This document shows, piece by piece, positions 7,992-16,572 of a DNA stretch of 43,895 bases. The notes below the pieces were generated by a model. It saw only the letters and a list, made by a program, of their open reading frames with translations. It did no database searches and was not told the origin of the DNA. Every line of letters starts with the position of its first letter. Position 1 is the stretch's first letter. The DNA comes from Akkermansiaceae bacterium UBA5020 (GTDB lineage Bacteria; Verrucomicrobiota; Verrucomicrobiia; Verrucomicrobiales; DEV007): the NCBI GenBank assembly GCA_002396885.1, contig DGXY01000128.1:18547-62441 (forward strand), written 5' to 3'. The translations under genes and the position numbers were made by a program.

Positions 7992-9301
7992 CACTTGCCT
8001 CCTTCCAGCGTGGAAATGACTCGCTTGCTGATTTCCTGGGTGAGCAACTGGTAGGCGGGTCCTTGCCAGTGGAAGTTGTCGCCGGCGGCGAGTTCGAGGT
8101 GTGAGGCCAGGAGGGTATAGGCGTCGATGACCGCGATGCCTTCGTCTTTCATCACTCGGCTCGATAGCGTGTTGAGCCGGATGACCACATCGTTCTTGTC
8201 GCCCAGACTGGCGACCGGTCGGTCCGGCGCAGGGCGGACGGCGGTGTGAGGCGTGGTGAGAAGATAGTAAATCTTCGCCTGTGGTGCCCCATTTTTAAAG
8301 CAGCGCGTCAGCTTTTGCATGCGCTCCAGAACGACAGTGTCGGAGACTTTGTCGGGCGTCCAACTCAGGGAGTGAAGGCCGTTGTTGAAGACGACCACGT
8401 CGAACTTGTAGCGCGCGGCCATCTCGGTGAGCGCGACCTCGGGCACGTCACCGCCGACGAAATGCACGCAGTGAAACACGTAGACTTTCTGCTTCAACAT
8501 CTCCGGTATGAAGGAGCCGCTGTAGCCCATGGAGATGGAGTCCCCGTAGATGAGGACCTTCGGCCAGTCGGGGTGGTCTAGCTTTGGAACGTCGAGCGCC
8601 CAGCCCTTGCCCGCGACTGCGCCGCGTGGGAATTCGGGTTTGGACTCGCGATTCGAGACATAGCTGAAGGAAGGGCCGAACACTTTCACGCCGCGAATTG
8701 TCACGGGCATGGTCTTCGCCTTCGGGTTCGCGTTGCGGCCAATCCACATCGGTTCGTTGTTCGGGATGAGTTCCATGAAGCACGTCTTGCACGGAATGTC
8801 GTCGAGGTAGAACGTCGCGAGACCTTTGCGGACGGCCACGGTGAGGGTATAAGGCGTGTCGAGCTTTGGCTCCTGACGGCCGTTCAGCGAGCCGCCGGTC
8901 ATCAGGATGTTGTTCACCACGGAGTTGACCTGTCGCGCGTAATACGGGTTGTCGCGGTAGTTGAAGTTGAAGGAAAAGCCGTCGTCCTGCTCGCTCTGTT
9001 TTCGCATCGCGGTGAAGACCGCATCCTGCACGAGCGCATCGAGTGATAGGGTGACCTGCACGGTGAAGTTCGCCTGGTCGGGAAATGCCTCCGGTGGCAA
9101 GGCGAACGCCGCGCCGTCGCGCAACTTGACCGCGCCGTCCACCTTCTCGACGGTTCCTGACCGCAGTGCGGGGAGAATTTCATTTCGCGACAAATCCCAA
9201 AGCGGCGAATCATCGGCAAAGGCGGAGGTGCTCATCCATGAAGCGGCGCAGGCTGCCATCGCTAAACGAAAGGCGGGATGGAGGTTAAGGATGTATTTCA
9301 T
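7991..9301 (-). CDS. Secreted SGNH/GDSL hydrolase with N-terminal LamG-like domain
   Basis: 436 residues with a signal peptide (about 1-29, ending TSAFA). Residues about 50-210 look like a concanavalin-type sandwich (ANFTVQVTLSLDAL, GFSFNFNYRD, ATFYLDDIPCK). The C-terminal half is an SGNH hydrolase: block I is YGDSISMGY with nucleophile Ser255, a later block is VVVFNNGLHSL carrying the Asn, and the final D408-N-F-H411 supplies the Asp/His pair. It should cleave an ester, such as an acetyl or acyl group on a carbohydrate, outside the cytoplasm; the real substrate is unknown. It begins 12 bases after the DUF1553 gene and overlaps the next gene by one base. Confidence 0.85.
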   Translation of the reverse strand: MKYILNLHPAFRLAMAACAASWMSTSAFADDSPLWDLSRNEILPALRSGTVEKVDGAVKLRDGAAFALPPEAFPDQANFTVQVTLSLDALVQDAVFTAMRKQSEQDDGFSFNFNYRDNPYYARQVNSVVNNILMTGGSLNGRQEPKLDTPYTLTVAVRKGLATFYLDDIPCKTCFMELIPNNEPMWIGRNANPKAKTMPVTIRGVKVFGPSFSYVSNRESKPEFPRGAVAGKGWALDVPKLDHPDWPKVLIYGDSISMGYSGSFIPEMLKQKVYVFHCVHFVGGDVPEVALTEMAARYKFDVVVFNNGLHSLSWTPDKVSDTVVLERMQKLTRCFKNGAPQAKIYYLLTTPHTAVRPAPDRPVASLGDKNDVVIRLNTLSSRVMKDEGIAVIDAYTLLASHLELAAGDNFHWQGPAYQLLTQEISKRVISTLEGGK

Positions 9302-9313
9302 GACTCTTGGGTT

Positions 9314-12307
9314 TCAGTCCACAAAGAGAAACTCGTTGCTGTTGATGAGCACACGGCAGAGCGCGGCGAGGCCGTTTTTCTGCGCGTAGGTGGTTAAATC
9401 GCGGAGTTCATCCTCCGTCGGTTCGCGCAGCAGGATGCGGCGGATGGCTTCGGCGGGTGTGGTGATTTGTTTCCCCATCTCACCGCTGAAATGCAGAACG
9501 AATGAGTTGTTAAAGAGCGCGAGGGATTGCAGTGATGATGCGGAGAATCCTCGCGTGGGGGCCAGCATGCCGAGGTCGGGGAAGTCGAGCGTGTCCGTGA
9601 AAGGGTCGGGCACGCCGCGCCAGACGAAGCGGTAGATGCTGCGGCGATGCTTCGGCAGCGCGGCCCAGTCGTAGGCGGCGTAGTCGAGCGTGGGCGTGAG
9701 CTGCACGGGCGGGCCGGTGACGAATTGCCTCTCGCTGGGACCGCCGACGGTGAGGTCGAGTCTGTCCGCCGCCGCGAGGACGAAATCGCGGTAGCTGTCG
9801 GCGTCGAGTCGCAGGCGATTCATGCGCCAGAGGAGGCGGTTGTCTCCATCGAGCTTTGCCGCGTCCTCGCGATGGTCGCTTGTTTGCCGGTAGGTGGCGC
9901 TGGTGACAATGAGGCGGTGGAGATGTTTCAGCGAGCCGCCGTGGTCGCGCAATTCGCAGGCGAGCCAGTCGAGCAGTTCGGGATGCGAGGGCGTGCCACC
10001 CATGCGGCCGAAGTCATTCGGGGTGTCGCAGATCCCCCGGCCGAAGTGATAATGCCAGACGCGGTTGGCGATGCTGCGCCAGGTGAGCGGATTCCTTTCA
10101 TCCGCGAGCCAATCGGCCAGTGCGGCGCGGCGCGCGGCTTCGTCCGAGGTGTGCGCCTTTTCAAAACGGGCAGGCAGCGCGTGGATCGCGCTCAAGGCAC
10201 CGCTCCCGGCCTCCTTCATCGGCTTGTCGAACTCGCCACGCTTCAGCACCTGCACGGTCTTCGGTTTCGCGACCGTGGTCGGCGTGCCTTTGCCGACGGC
10301 AAGGAGCACGTCGGCCTTCGGCGCGGCGGCATAGACCCGCGCGGGCTCGGGCAGCTTGGCCAACTCCGCGGTTGCCGCGAAGCGCAGGGCATGAGCCGCG
10401 AGCGCGATCCGCTGGGCTTCGCTGCGTTGATCGGCGGGCAGGGTCAAGGCATCCTGCGCTGGCATCGGCATCGCTGCGGCGCGGGCGGGGGGGGCGTCCG
10501 TCGCAGATAGTTTGAAAAGGCCGATCAGATGCGATTTCCCCGAGAGCTGCTTCAGCGAGAGCGTGAGTTTTGCGCCCGTTTTCACGGTGACCGCTTCAGC
10601 GAGTTCGAAGACGGCATGGTGCGACACGCCCACGGCCGGATGGATGCCCCAGCCGGTCGTCGCATTGCCATCGATCGCCATCGCCGAGGTCCAGCCCTGC
10701 TGATCGAAGTCCGCCGTGGCGCGGCTGAATTTCAGCTTCACCGGCTGGGCTGTCCCGGAATCAAAAACCTGCGCCTCGATCTCGCTGAGGGTGAGATTGC
10801 CATTGTCCTGCCGGCCCGGCCCTTTCATCGGCAGGGATGGGTCGGCCAGCACATCGAGCCGCAGGGCGGTGATCTTCGTGAGCGGCAAGCTGCCGGTGAC
10901 GACATAGGTGTCTTTGTCAGGCTTGACGCCGGAGGACAGGATGGCGTCCCCGTGGCGTTTGAGCCCCGATCCCTCGGTGCTGACAAAACTTTCGTAGCCG
11001 AGCGGCGTCCACGTCACCGGCGCGCCCTGCGTCTTTTCCCATGCGGCAACGAGGGACGCGTTCTCCGGAGCGAGGAGGACGGTCTTGTCCTTCATCTCGG
11101 CGGCGGCGAGGAGGGTTTGCCATCGCTTCCGGGCCCGTCCGACCGTCTTGTCCTCGTCGTAGGGAATGTCGCCCTCGATCAGCCCTGCGAAGACCGCCTG
11201 CAGCGCGTAGTAGTCGTCCTGCGAGATGGGATCGAACTTGTGCGCGTGGCAGCGGGCGCAGTTCGCCGTGGTGCTGGCGAAGGCTCCCATGGTCTGCGTG
11301 ACGAGGTCGTCGCGGTCGAGGTAGTCGAAGTTCGTCGGTGCGGTTTGATACGCGCTGTGATCGAAGACGCCCGCGCCGAGAAAGCCAAGCGCCGGGATGA
11401 GTTGCGGCTCGTCGGGAAACAAAATATCCGCCGCGAGCTGCTCGCGGACGAAGCGCGGCCAGGGTTTGTCCTCGTTCAGCGCACTGATGACATAATCCCG
11501 GTAAAGCCACGCGTGGTCCCGGGGCAGGTCGTGACCGCAGCCGTGCGTCTCCGCAAAGTGGATCGTGTCCAGCCAGTGCCGAGCCCAGCGTTCGCCATGC
11601 CTGGGCGAGGCGAGGAGACGGTCCACGAGCTTCTCATACGCCTTCGGGTCCGGGTCCTTCACGAACGCCTCCACCTCCGCGAAGGTTGGCGGCAGGCCGT
11701 GCAGGTCGAAGGACAGACGCCGGATCAGGGTGCGACGGTCCGCCGCGGGTGACGGCTTCAATTTCCGCTCCGCGAGGCGCGCCTGAATGAAACGATCGAC
11801 CGGATGATCCACTCCGGCGACGGCGGGCAACGGCGGCGCCACCAGCGGCTTCAGCGACCACCAGTCCAGATCGCTGGGTTGCTCCTCGGTCACGCGGGGA
11901 TCCGGCGCTCCTCGCTTGACCCATTCCTCGAGCAGGGCGATCTCCGCGGCCGGCAGCTTTTCCTTCGGCGGCATCTGGTGCTCCTCGTCGGCCCAGCGCA
12001 CCATGCGGATGAGCAAGCTCTCCTCCGGCTTGCCATGCACCACCGCCGGACCGAGATCGCCGCCCTGTTCCCAGCCCGAGCGGGAATCGAGCGTCAGCCC
12101 GCCCTTCATTTTCGTTTCGTGCGAATGGCATTCAAAGCAGCGCTGCTTCAGGAGGGGCTCGATCTTCGTGGCAAAGAACTCGTCCGCTTGAGCGACGCCG
12201 ACGCTTGCGAAGAAGAGGAAAAGACAGGGGACCGGGGGACAAGGGAATCGTGGCTTCCGCCATTCCATTGCCATCCATCCCCTTGTCCTCAAACGAATCG
12301 TTTTCAT
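9314..12307 (-). CDS. PSCyt1/DUF1549/DUF1553 secreted cytochrome-like protein
   Basis: 997 residues from the ATG at 12307, which overlaps the IclR stop (ATGA) and has GGAGG eight bases upstream. Alternative in-frame ATGs at codons 12 and 14 also precede the hydrophobic export segment (CPPVPCLFLFFASVGVAQA). Residues about 44-130 are a planctomycete cytochrome C domain: heme motif C57-F-E-C-H61, then MKGGLTLDSRSGWEQGG and HQMPPKEKLP with a probable Met ligand. A DUF1549 domain follows (RLSFDLHGLPPTFAEVEAF, RHWLDTIHFAETHG) with a second CxxCH (CARCHAHKFDPIS). The C-terminal third is DUF1553 (LADWLADERNPLTWRSIANRVWHYHFGRGI, MLAPTRGFSASSLQSLALFNN). The family is a PVC hallmark, probably redox-active in the periplasm, with no proven reaction. 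It is the second gene of the operon. Confidence 0.9.
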   Translation of the reverse strand: MKTIRLRTRGWMAMEWRKPRFPCPPVPCLFLFFASVGVAQADEFFATKIEPLLKQRCFECHSHETKMKGGLTLDSRSGWEQGGDLGPAVVHGKPEESLLIRMVRWADEEHQMPPKEKLPAAEIALLEEWVKRGAPDPRVTEEQPSDLDWWSLKPLVAPPLPAVAGVDHPVDRFIQARLAERKLKPSPAADRRTLIRRLSFDLHGLPPTFAEVEAFVKDPDPKAYEKLVDRLLASPRHGERWARHWLDTIHFAETHGCGHDLPRDHAWLYRDYVISALNEDKPWPRFVREQLAADILFPDEPQLIPALGFLGAGVFDHSAYQTAPTNFDYLDRDDLVTQTMGAFASTTANCARCHAHKFDPISQDDYYALQAVFAGLIEGDIPYDEDKTVGRARKRWQTLLAAAEMKDKTVLLAPENASLVAAWEKTQGAPVTWTPLGYESFVSTEGSGLKRHGDAILSSGVKPDKDTYVVTGSLPLTKITALRLDVLADPSLPMKGPGRQDNGNLTLSEIEAQVFDSGTAQPVKLKFSRATADFDQQGWTSAMAIDGNATTGWGIHPAVGVSHHAVFELAEAVTVKTGAKLTLSLKQLSGKSHLIGLFKLSATDAPPARAAAMPMPAQDALTLPADQRSEAQRIALAAHALRFAATAELAKLPEPARVYAAAPKADVLLAVGKGTPTTVAKPKTVQVLKRGEFDKPMKEAGSGALSAIHALPARFEKAHTSDEAARRAALADWLADERNPLTWRSIANRVWHYHFGRGICDTPNDFGRMGGTPSHPELLDWLACELRDHGGSLKHLHRLIVTSATYRQTSDHREDAAKLDGDNRLLWRMNRLRLDADSYRDFVLAAADRLDLTVGGPSERQFVTGPPVQLTPTLDYAAYDWAALPKHRRSIYRFVWRGVPDPFTDTLDFPDLGMLAPTRGFSASSLQSLALFNNSFVLHFSGEMGKQITTPAEAIRRILLREPTEDELRDLTTYAQKNGLAALCRVLINSNEFLFVD

Positions 12308-13125
12308 CCCCGCAGCCTCCTTTCGATGTCGCTCGCCGCCAGCATCACCTCCACGGCCACGGCGGCGAAGCGTTCCCGCGGCATGCGCCCGGCGACGGCC
12401 GAGGCCCACACGACGGCGAGAAGGTGATTCGGTTGGTCAAAGACCGGTGCCGCCACGCAGTGGATGCCCTCGTCCGCTTCGCCCCAATCGGTCGCATACC
12501 CCTGTGCCACCACCGCCTCGCACTCCTCGCGCAACGCACTGCGGTCGGTGATGGTCCGGTCGGTGAAACGATCCAGAGAAAGCCGCCGGATCGTCGTCTC
12601 GCGGGATTTGGGATGCTGAAATGACAGCAGCACCTTCCCGGGCGCATTGTTGTGGAGGCGGAAGCGCAGCCCGATCTCCACGCAGATCCGCACCGCCTGG
12701 GTGCTCTCCACCTGCTCGATGACGACACCTTCGTCTCCGATGGGAATGCCGAGCTGCACTGTCTCGCCGACGGTGTCCCGCAGCCGGCGCATCGGATCGA
12801 GGGCGCATTCGACGAGACTGACGTCGGCGAAGCGGGGCTGGCCGAGGCGCAGGAGCTTCCCGGTGAGCCGGAATCGCCCACTGGACTCATCCCTCACGAG
12901 GTAGTCCCGCGCGATGAGCGTCTGAAGCAGCCTCGCCGCCGAATTTTTCGGACTGCCGACGGCATCGCTCAATTCGGTGAGGGTCATCCCCTCGGGATTT
13001 CGATCGAGAATTTCGAGGATCGCAAGTCCGCGGTCCAGGGCGGGAGCTGGGCAGGGAGAAAGAGCATGCGCTCCGGTCGTGGAACCGGAGGGTTCTATAT
13101 TTGGAACTGATTCTACAGGCAACAC
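12304..13125 (-). CDS. IclR-family transcriptional regulator
   Basis: 273 residues. Residues about 28-90 form the winged helix-turn-helix (ALDRGLAILEILDRNPEGMTLTELSDAVGSPKNSAARLLQTLIARDYL). Residues about 105-270 form the ligand-binding domain (DTVGETVQLGIPIGDEGVVIEQVES, LHNNAPGKVLLSF, GIHCVAAPVFDQPNHLLAVVWASAV). Proteins of this family sense small metabolites and mostly control adjacent catabolic genes. Here it overlaps the DUF1553 gene by four bases and is the first gene of that operon, so autoregulation plus control of the operon is the natural inference. The start is uncertain: the only upstream initiator is a GTG at 13125 without a clear ribosome-binding site, and the first 28 residues look like linker. 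Confidence 0.9.
   Translation of the reverse strand: MLPVESVPNIEPSGSTTGAHALSPCPAPALDRGLAILEILDRNPEGMTLTELSDAVGSPKNSAARLLQTLIARDYLVRDESSGRFRLTGKLLRLGQPRFADVSLVECALDPMRRLRDTVGETVQLGIPIGDEGVVIEQVESTQAVRICVEIGLRFRLHNNAPGKVLLSFQHPKSRETTIRRLSLDRFTDRTITDRSALREECEAVVAQGYATDWGEADEGIHCVAAPVFDQPNHLLAVVWASAVAGRMPRERFAAVAVEVMLAASDIERRLRG
13092..13107. promoter_or_regulatory. Near-palindrome at the 5' end of the IclR gene (possible operator)
   Basis: The 16 bases have half-sites GTTC and GAAC around an AT-rich centre. IclR-family proteins often bind short palindromes of TGGAA...TTCCA type. The site falls inside codons 7-12 of the IclR reading frame as annotated; it would sit in the leader if translation began later. 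The match is short and could be chance. Confidence 0.25.
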
Positions 13126-13229
13126 GGAACTGGGTCGTTCATCCGGATTCCATTACAACCGAATTCGCGCGTGTAGTGGGTTGCGTGATCGCGCGGCACG
13201 CGATGGCGAGAGGAGGGAAGAGGGTCGGA

Positions 13230-14612
13230 TCACGCCTCCACGATCTCCCGCAGCGGCACCCCGCCATCGGTGACGAGACGCGGACGCTGGATCGGGTCGA
13301 GGAACTCGCGGCGCGGGTCGATGCCTAACAAATGCAGAATCGTCGCGGCCAGGTCCGGTGGACGCACGGGCCGTTCGTCGGGGAAGGCGCCGATTTCGTC
13401 GCTCGCCCCGATCACCTGACCCTCGAGACCGGCCCCGGCAAGGGCGACGGAAAAGACGCTGCCCCAGTGGTCGCGGCCGCCCGCTTTGTTGATCTTCGGG
13501 GTGCGACCGAATTCGCCCATGACGACGACGAGGGTTTCCTCCAGCAATCCGCTCGCGGTGAGATCGGAGAGGAGCGCGTCGAAGGCCTGGTCGAATCGCG
13601 GGCAGAGGCGTTCGCGGAGATTTTTCGCATTGTTCTGGTGCGTGTCCCACATCGGACTGCCGGAGGACTCGTCGCCGTCGCGCGACCAATTCACCTGCAC
13701 CAGCCGCACCCCGGCCTCGACGAGACGACGGGCCATCAGCACGCTTTGGCCAAAGGAATTCCGCCCGTAGCGATCGCGCGTCGCCGCCAGTTCGCGTCCC
13801 AGATCGAGGGCGTCGCGGCTCGCTTCGGAGTGCAGCAAGTCGTAAGCCCGCTGATGCATCAGGTCGAACTCCGCCGCTGCGGGCGAGCCCTCGAGGGATT
13901 GGCGCTGACGCTCGATCGTGTCGCGCAGACCCATGCGATCGTGGAGACGCGAGAGGCTCATCCCCTCGGCGAAATCGAGTCCCTCGATACTGACTTTCTC
14001 CGCCGCCGGATCGCATTTCAGCACCTGCGGCTGCCAGGTCGGTCCCATGAACCCCGCGGTCTGGCAGGGCCAGTGGATGTTGCCGTTGTTGTAGATGAGC
14101 CCGGGCAGGATCACCGAGGAAAGCGGAGAATCGGGATTCGGATTCAGCGCCCCCACCGTCGCGGCAAGGCTCGGCCAGTCCTGCGCGCTCGGAGGGACGT
14201 TCTCCGCCTTGCTCGGCGGCAGGTAGCCCGAGAGCATGAAGGCCCCGCTCGTCGAGTGCGAATGGATGTCCGTCGTCATCGAGCGGATCAAGGCGACGCG
14301 ATGCATTTGCTTCGCCGTCAGTGGGAGCAGTTCGCTGACATGCAGGCCCGGCACGCTCGTGGGGATTGTACCGATCGTGCCGCGGATTTCGGCGGGCGCG
14401 TCCGGCTTCGGATCAAAGGTGTCGTGCTGGGGCGGTCCCCCGCTGAGAAAGAGCAGCACGCACGACTTGGCCCGGCCGAAGGACGAGCCTTTCACCTGGC
14501 CCCGGCCCGGTTCTGCCCGGAGCAAGGACGGCAGCCCCAGACCCAGCGCGCCAAGACCACCGGCCCGCAGCCATTCGCGGCGGGTGGGGACGGAGGCGGG
14601 TGAGGGGTTCAT
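13230..14612 (-). CDS. DUF1501 protein with Tat signal (second copy)
   Basis: 460 residues from the ATG at 14612; the preceding 64 open codons have no export signal. The N-terminus PTRREWLRAGGLGALGLGLPSLL is a twin-arginine signal. Family landmarks are CVLLFLSGGPPQHDTFDPKPDAP, GVRLVQVNWSRDGD, WDTHQNN, VVVMGEFGRTPKINKAGGRDHW and the terminal ATILHLLGIDPRREF. It is only distantly similar to the DUF1501 at 5627-7063 and belongs to a different subgroup. The IclR start is 104 bases downstream on the same strand, so read-through into the operon is possible. No dedicated DUF1553 partner is adjacent; the nearest is the one in the IclR operon. Confidence 0.88.
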   Translation of the reverse strand: MNPSPASVPTRREWLRAGGLGALGLGLPSLLRAEPGRGQVKGSSFGRAKSCVLLFLSGGPPQHDTFDPKPDAPAEIRGTIGTIPTSVPGLHVSELLPLTAKQMHRVALIRSMTTDIHSHSTSGAFMLSGYLPPSKAENVPPSAQDWPSLAATVGALNPNPDSPLSSVILPGLIYNNGNIHWPCQTAGFMGPTWQPQVLKCDPAAEKVSIEGLDFAEGMSLSRLHDRMGLRDTIERQRQSLEGSPAAAEFDLMHQRAYDLLHSEASRDALDLGRELAATRDRYGRNSFGQSVLMARRLVEAGVRLVQVNWSRDGDESSGSPMWDTHQNNAKNLRERLCPRFDQAFDALLSDLTASGLLEETLVVVMGEFGRTPKINKAGGRDHWGSVFSVALAGAGLEGQVIGASDEIGAFPDERPVRPPDLAATILHLLGIDPRREFLDPIQRPRLVTDGGVPLREIVEA

Positions 14613-14826
14613 GGGATCGCGGTCTTCTCGTGGGGAAACTCGTGTGACCTTACCAGAAAGCGGCGATCCCTGGCGCTGGCGGATTTGCGGACGGGGGCGG
14701 ACCGTTGATCCGCGGAGAAGAGTGTCCGCCCTCGGTGTGGCGGTCTGGTGGATTCTGCGGAACGGTTTCGAGAATGGCTTGCCGCCCCGGCGATCCTGCG
14801 GCACGTTGGTTCCTGGAGAAATCCGT

Positions 14827-15033
14827 ATGAACGAACTGATCTTTGTCGTCGAAGAGGCCCCGGAAGGAGGCTATACCGCTCGAGCCCTCGGGGAATCGAT
14901 CTTCACCGAGGCCGACACGATCGAGGAAGTCAGGAGCCGGATCCTCGATGCCGTGCGCTGCCATTTTGATGAAGGCAGCGGTCCCAGAATCGTGAGGCTC
15001 CACTTCGTGCGGGAAGAAATCCTTGCCGCCTGA
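14827..15033 (+). CDS. hicB: HicB-like small antitoxin candidate
   Basis: 68 residues starting at the ATG at 14827. The open frame extends far upstream, but that part is antisense to DUF1501 and is rejected. MNELIFVVEEAPEGGYTARALGESIFTEADTIEE gives the short beta-beta-alpha layout of partial-RNase-H HicB proteins: a strand, the G-G-Y-T-A turn, then a GESIFTEADT strand before a helix. It lacks the extra DNA-binding domain of longer HicB proteins, so it would neutralise HicA by direct binding. It lies 14 bases before the HicA-like gene. The antitoxin-first order is the reverse of the classical hicAB arrangement but common for this short type. Confidence 0.65.
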   Translation: MNELIFVVEEAPEGGYTARALGESIFTEADTIEEVRSRILDAVRCHFDEGSGPRIVRLHFVREEILAA

Positions 15034-15047
15034 ATCCTGATCATTCG

Positions 15048-15290
15048 ATGCGGCTGCCGAGAGACATTACCGGCGATGACCTGGCAAAGGCTCTTCGAGC
15101 GCTCGGGTATGAAGTCACCCGTCAGACGGGGAGTCACATGCGGCTGACGACGATGCAAAACGGTGAGCACCATGTCACCGTCCCACGCCACGACCCACTG
15201 CGGATCGGTACGCTCGGAGGGATTCTCGCCGATGTTGCCGCTCATTTCGCGACGACACGGGATGAGATCGCTGCAAGGCTCTTTTCCTGA
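15048..15290 (+). CDS. hicA: HicA/YcfA-like mRNA interferase toxin
   Basis: 80 residues. The sequence LAKALRALGYEVTRQTGSHMRLTTMQNGEHHVTVPRHDPLRIGTLGGIL is a complete HicA double-stranded-RNA-binding fold. It has the conserved G-S-H30 catalytic histidine, the H-x-x-VP-x-H strand and the RIGTL motif before the last helix. Active HicA cleaves mRNA and stops growth until HicB binds it. The gene ends two bases before the stop of the convergent serine hydrolase gene. The pair sits between two unrelated genes, as is common for mobile toxin-antitoxin modules. Confidence 0.85.
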   Translation: MRLPRDITGDDLAKALRALGYEVTRQTGSHMRLTTMQNGEHHVTVPRHDPLRIGTLGGILADVAAHFATTRDEIAARLFS

Positions 15291-15291
15291 G

Positions 15292-16398
15292 TCACGCAAT
15301 CATCACCCCCGCCAACCGATCCGAAGCCGGATCGAGCAGCAGATCTCCCGACACATTCTTCGGCAGCGAGGTGAGCAGGACAAAACTCGTCCCCGTCGCG
15401 GGATCGGCCCAGGCGAGGGTGCCGGTGGAGCCGGGGTGGCCGAAGGCGGCGGGGGAACATCCCTTGCCCAGGGCCGCGCCGAGCTGGAAGCCGAGACCGC
15501 GGTCGGCGCCGAGTCCGGGGGTGTGATTGCGGATCATCTCGCGGGCGGTCGCCTCGCGGAGGATCTTGCCGCCGGGAGCGAGGAACTCGCGCAGGAGCGT
15601 CGTGACATCGCAGGCCGAGGCGTGCGCTCCGCCCCAAGGCGCGGCTAGCTGACGCCAGTAGTCGCTGTTCCAATCCCAGCTCTTCGCGGAGGGATCGCCG
15701 CCGCCGGCCTCGGGGGCGGCGCGGTCGGTCTGCATGGGGACGAGGTCGTCTTTCTGAAACGAGCCAACGCCGAGGACAGAGCGTTTCATCCCGAGGGGAG
15801 CGAAGACGTTCTCGGCGAGAAAGGCGGGCAGAGGTTGTTTTGTCAGGCGCTCGACGATCTCGGCGGCGAGGAGGATGCCCATGCTCTGATACTGGTATTG
15901 CGTGCCCGGCGCGAAGGAGAGGGGCGTGCGAACGGTCGCGGCGACGAACTCGGACAAAGGTGCGTGCCGGGCGCGTATGGCGTTGTTGTCAGGCAATTGA
16001 TCCGGCAATCCCGAGGTGTGGGTGAGGAGGTGTTCGATCGTGACCTTGGCCCGGTCGCCCTCGGAGAACTCGGGCAGGTATCGCAGGGCCGGATCGGAGA
16101 GCTTCAATTCGCCGCGGTCGGCGAGGATCATCACGGCGAGGGCGGTGAAGGGTTTGGTGATGGACCCGAGGAGGAACATCGAATCGGGGGCCGCCGTCCC
16201 GAAAGCGTGACGGTGCCTTTCATCCCCCCGCTGCACGTGGAGGGCCGCGGCTTTCACCGTTCCGGCTGCGACGGTTTCCTGCACGAGGGAGACGACGGCA
16301 TCAACGGCGGAGGCGAGGGACATGGCGGACGGGGTTTGGGCGAAGGCGGTGGCGGCGGTGGTGCCGAGGAGGCAGGCGAGCGATTCGCGGCGGTGCAT
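15292..16398 (-). CDS. Secreted serine hydrolase, class C beta-lactamase family
   Basis: 368 residues from the ATG at 16398, which begins MHRRESLACLLGTTAATAFAQTP, an export signal that may use Tat or Sec; the open frame extends 27 codons further. The catalytic motif S79-I-T-K82 is intact within FLLGSITKPFTALAV. A Tyr motif is present as QYQSMGILLAAEIVERLT, and the third motif appears as FGHPGSTGTLAWAD, where HPG replaces the KTG/HTG of true beta-lactamases. The family includes esterases, D-aminopeptidases and penicillin-binding-like proteins; a carboxylesterase or peptidase role is more likely than antibiotic resistance. It is divergent from the giant gene across 174 bases. Confidence 0.85.
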   Translation of the reverse strand: MHRRESLACLLGTTAATAFAQTPSAMSLASAVDAVVSLVQETVAAGTVKAAALHVQRGDERHRHAFGTAAPDSMFLLGSITKPFTALAVMILADRGELKLSDPALRYLPEFSEGDRAKVTIEHLLTHTSGLPDQLPDNNAIRARHAPLSEFVAATVRTPLSFAPGTQYQYQSMGILLAAEIVERLTKQPLPAFLAENVFAPLGMKRSVLGVGSFQKDDLVPMQTDRAAPEAGGGDPSAKSWDWNSDYWRQLAAPWGGAHASACDVTTLLREFLAPGGKILREATAREMIRNHTPGLGADRGLGFQLGAALGKGCSPAAFGHPGSTGTLAWADPATGTSFVLLTSLPKNVSGDLLLDPASDRLAGVMIA

Positions 16399-16499
16399 GG
16401 TGGAGTCAGTGTAGGGATCGACGGGGCAGGGGGCAATGAATTCCCGAGGGGGCGGCGTCTTTGCCGGGCTACGCATCAACGGTGAAGGATTTCAGTCCC

Positions 16500-16527
16500 G
16501 TAATGATGCTGTAACAGCCGGGCAACC
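16500..16527 (+). promoter_or_regulatory. Three 11-bp-spaced direct repeats upstream of the giant gene
   Basis: GTAATG (16500), GTAACA (16511) and GCAACC (16522) recur at an exact 11-bp period, the spacing bound by dimers of OmpR/PhoB-family regulators. The same pattern occurs at 32105-32132. The last repeat ends 45 bases before the giant's ATG. A possible -10 box (TTAGAT, 16537-16542) follows, which suits activation without a -35 box. The regulator encoded at 35694-36365 is the obvious candidate, by inference. Confidence 0.5.
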
Positions 16528-16572
16528 TCGGTCGGTTTAGATGCCTTTGGACAGGAAATCTCCCCCGAACGA

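Noticed and set aside
13081..13125. Firm IclR operator
   Set aside because: The palindrome is only 16 bases and lies inside the reading frame as annotated, so it is kept as a low-confidence site only.
15292..16398. Antibiotic-resistance beta-lactamase
   Set aside because: It has the SxxK fold, but the third motif is HPG rather than KTG and the context is environmental hydrolases; an esterase or peptidase is more likely.
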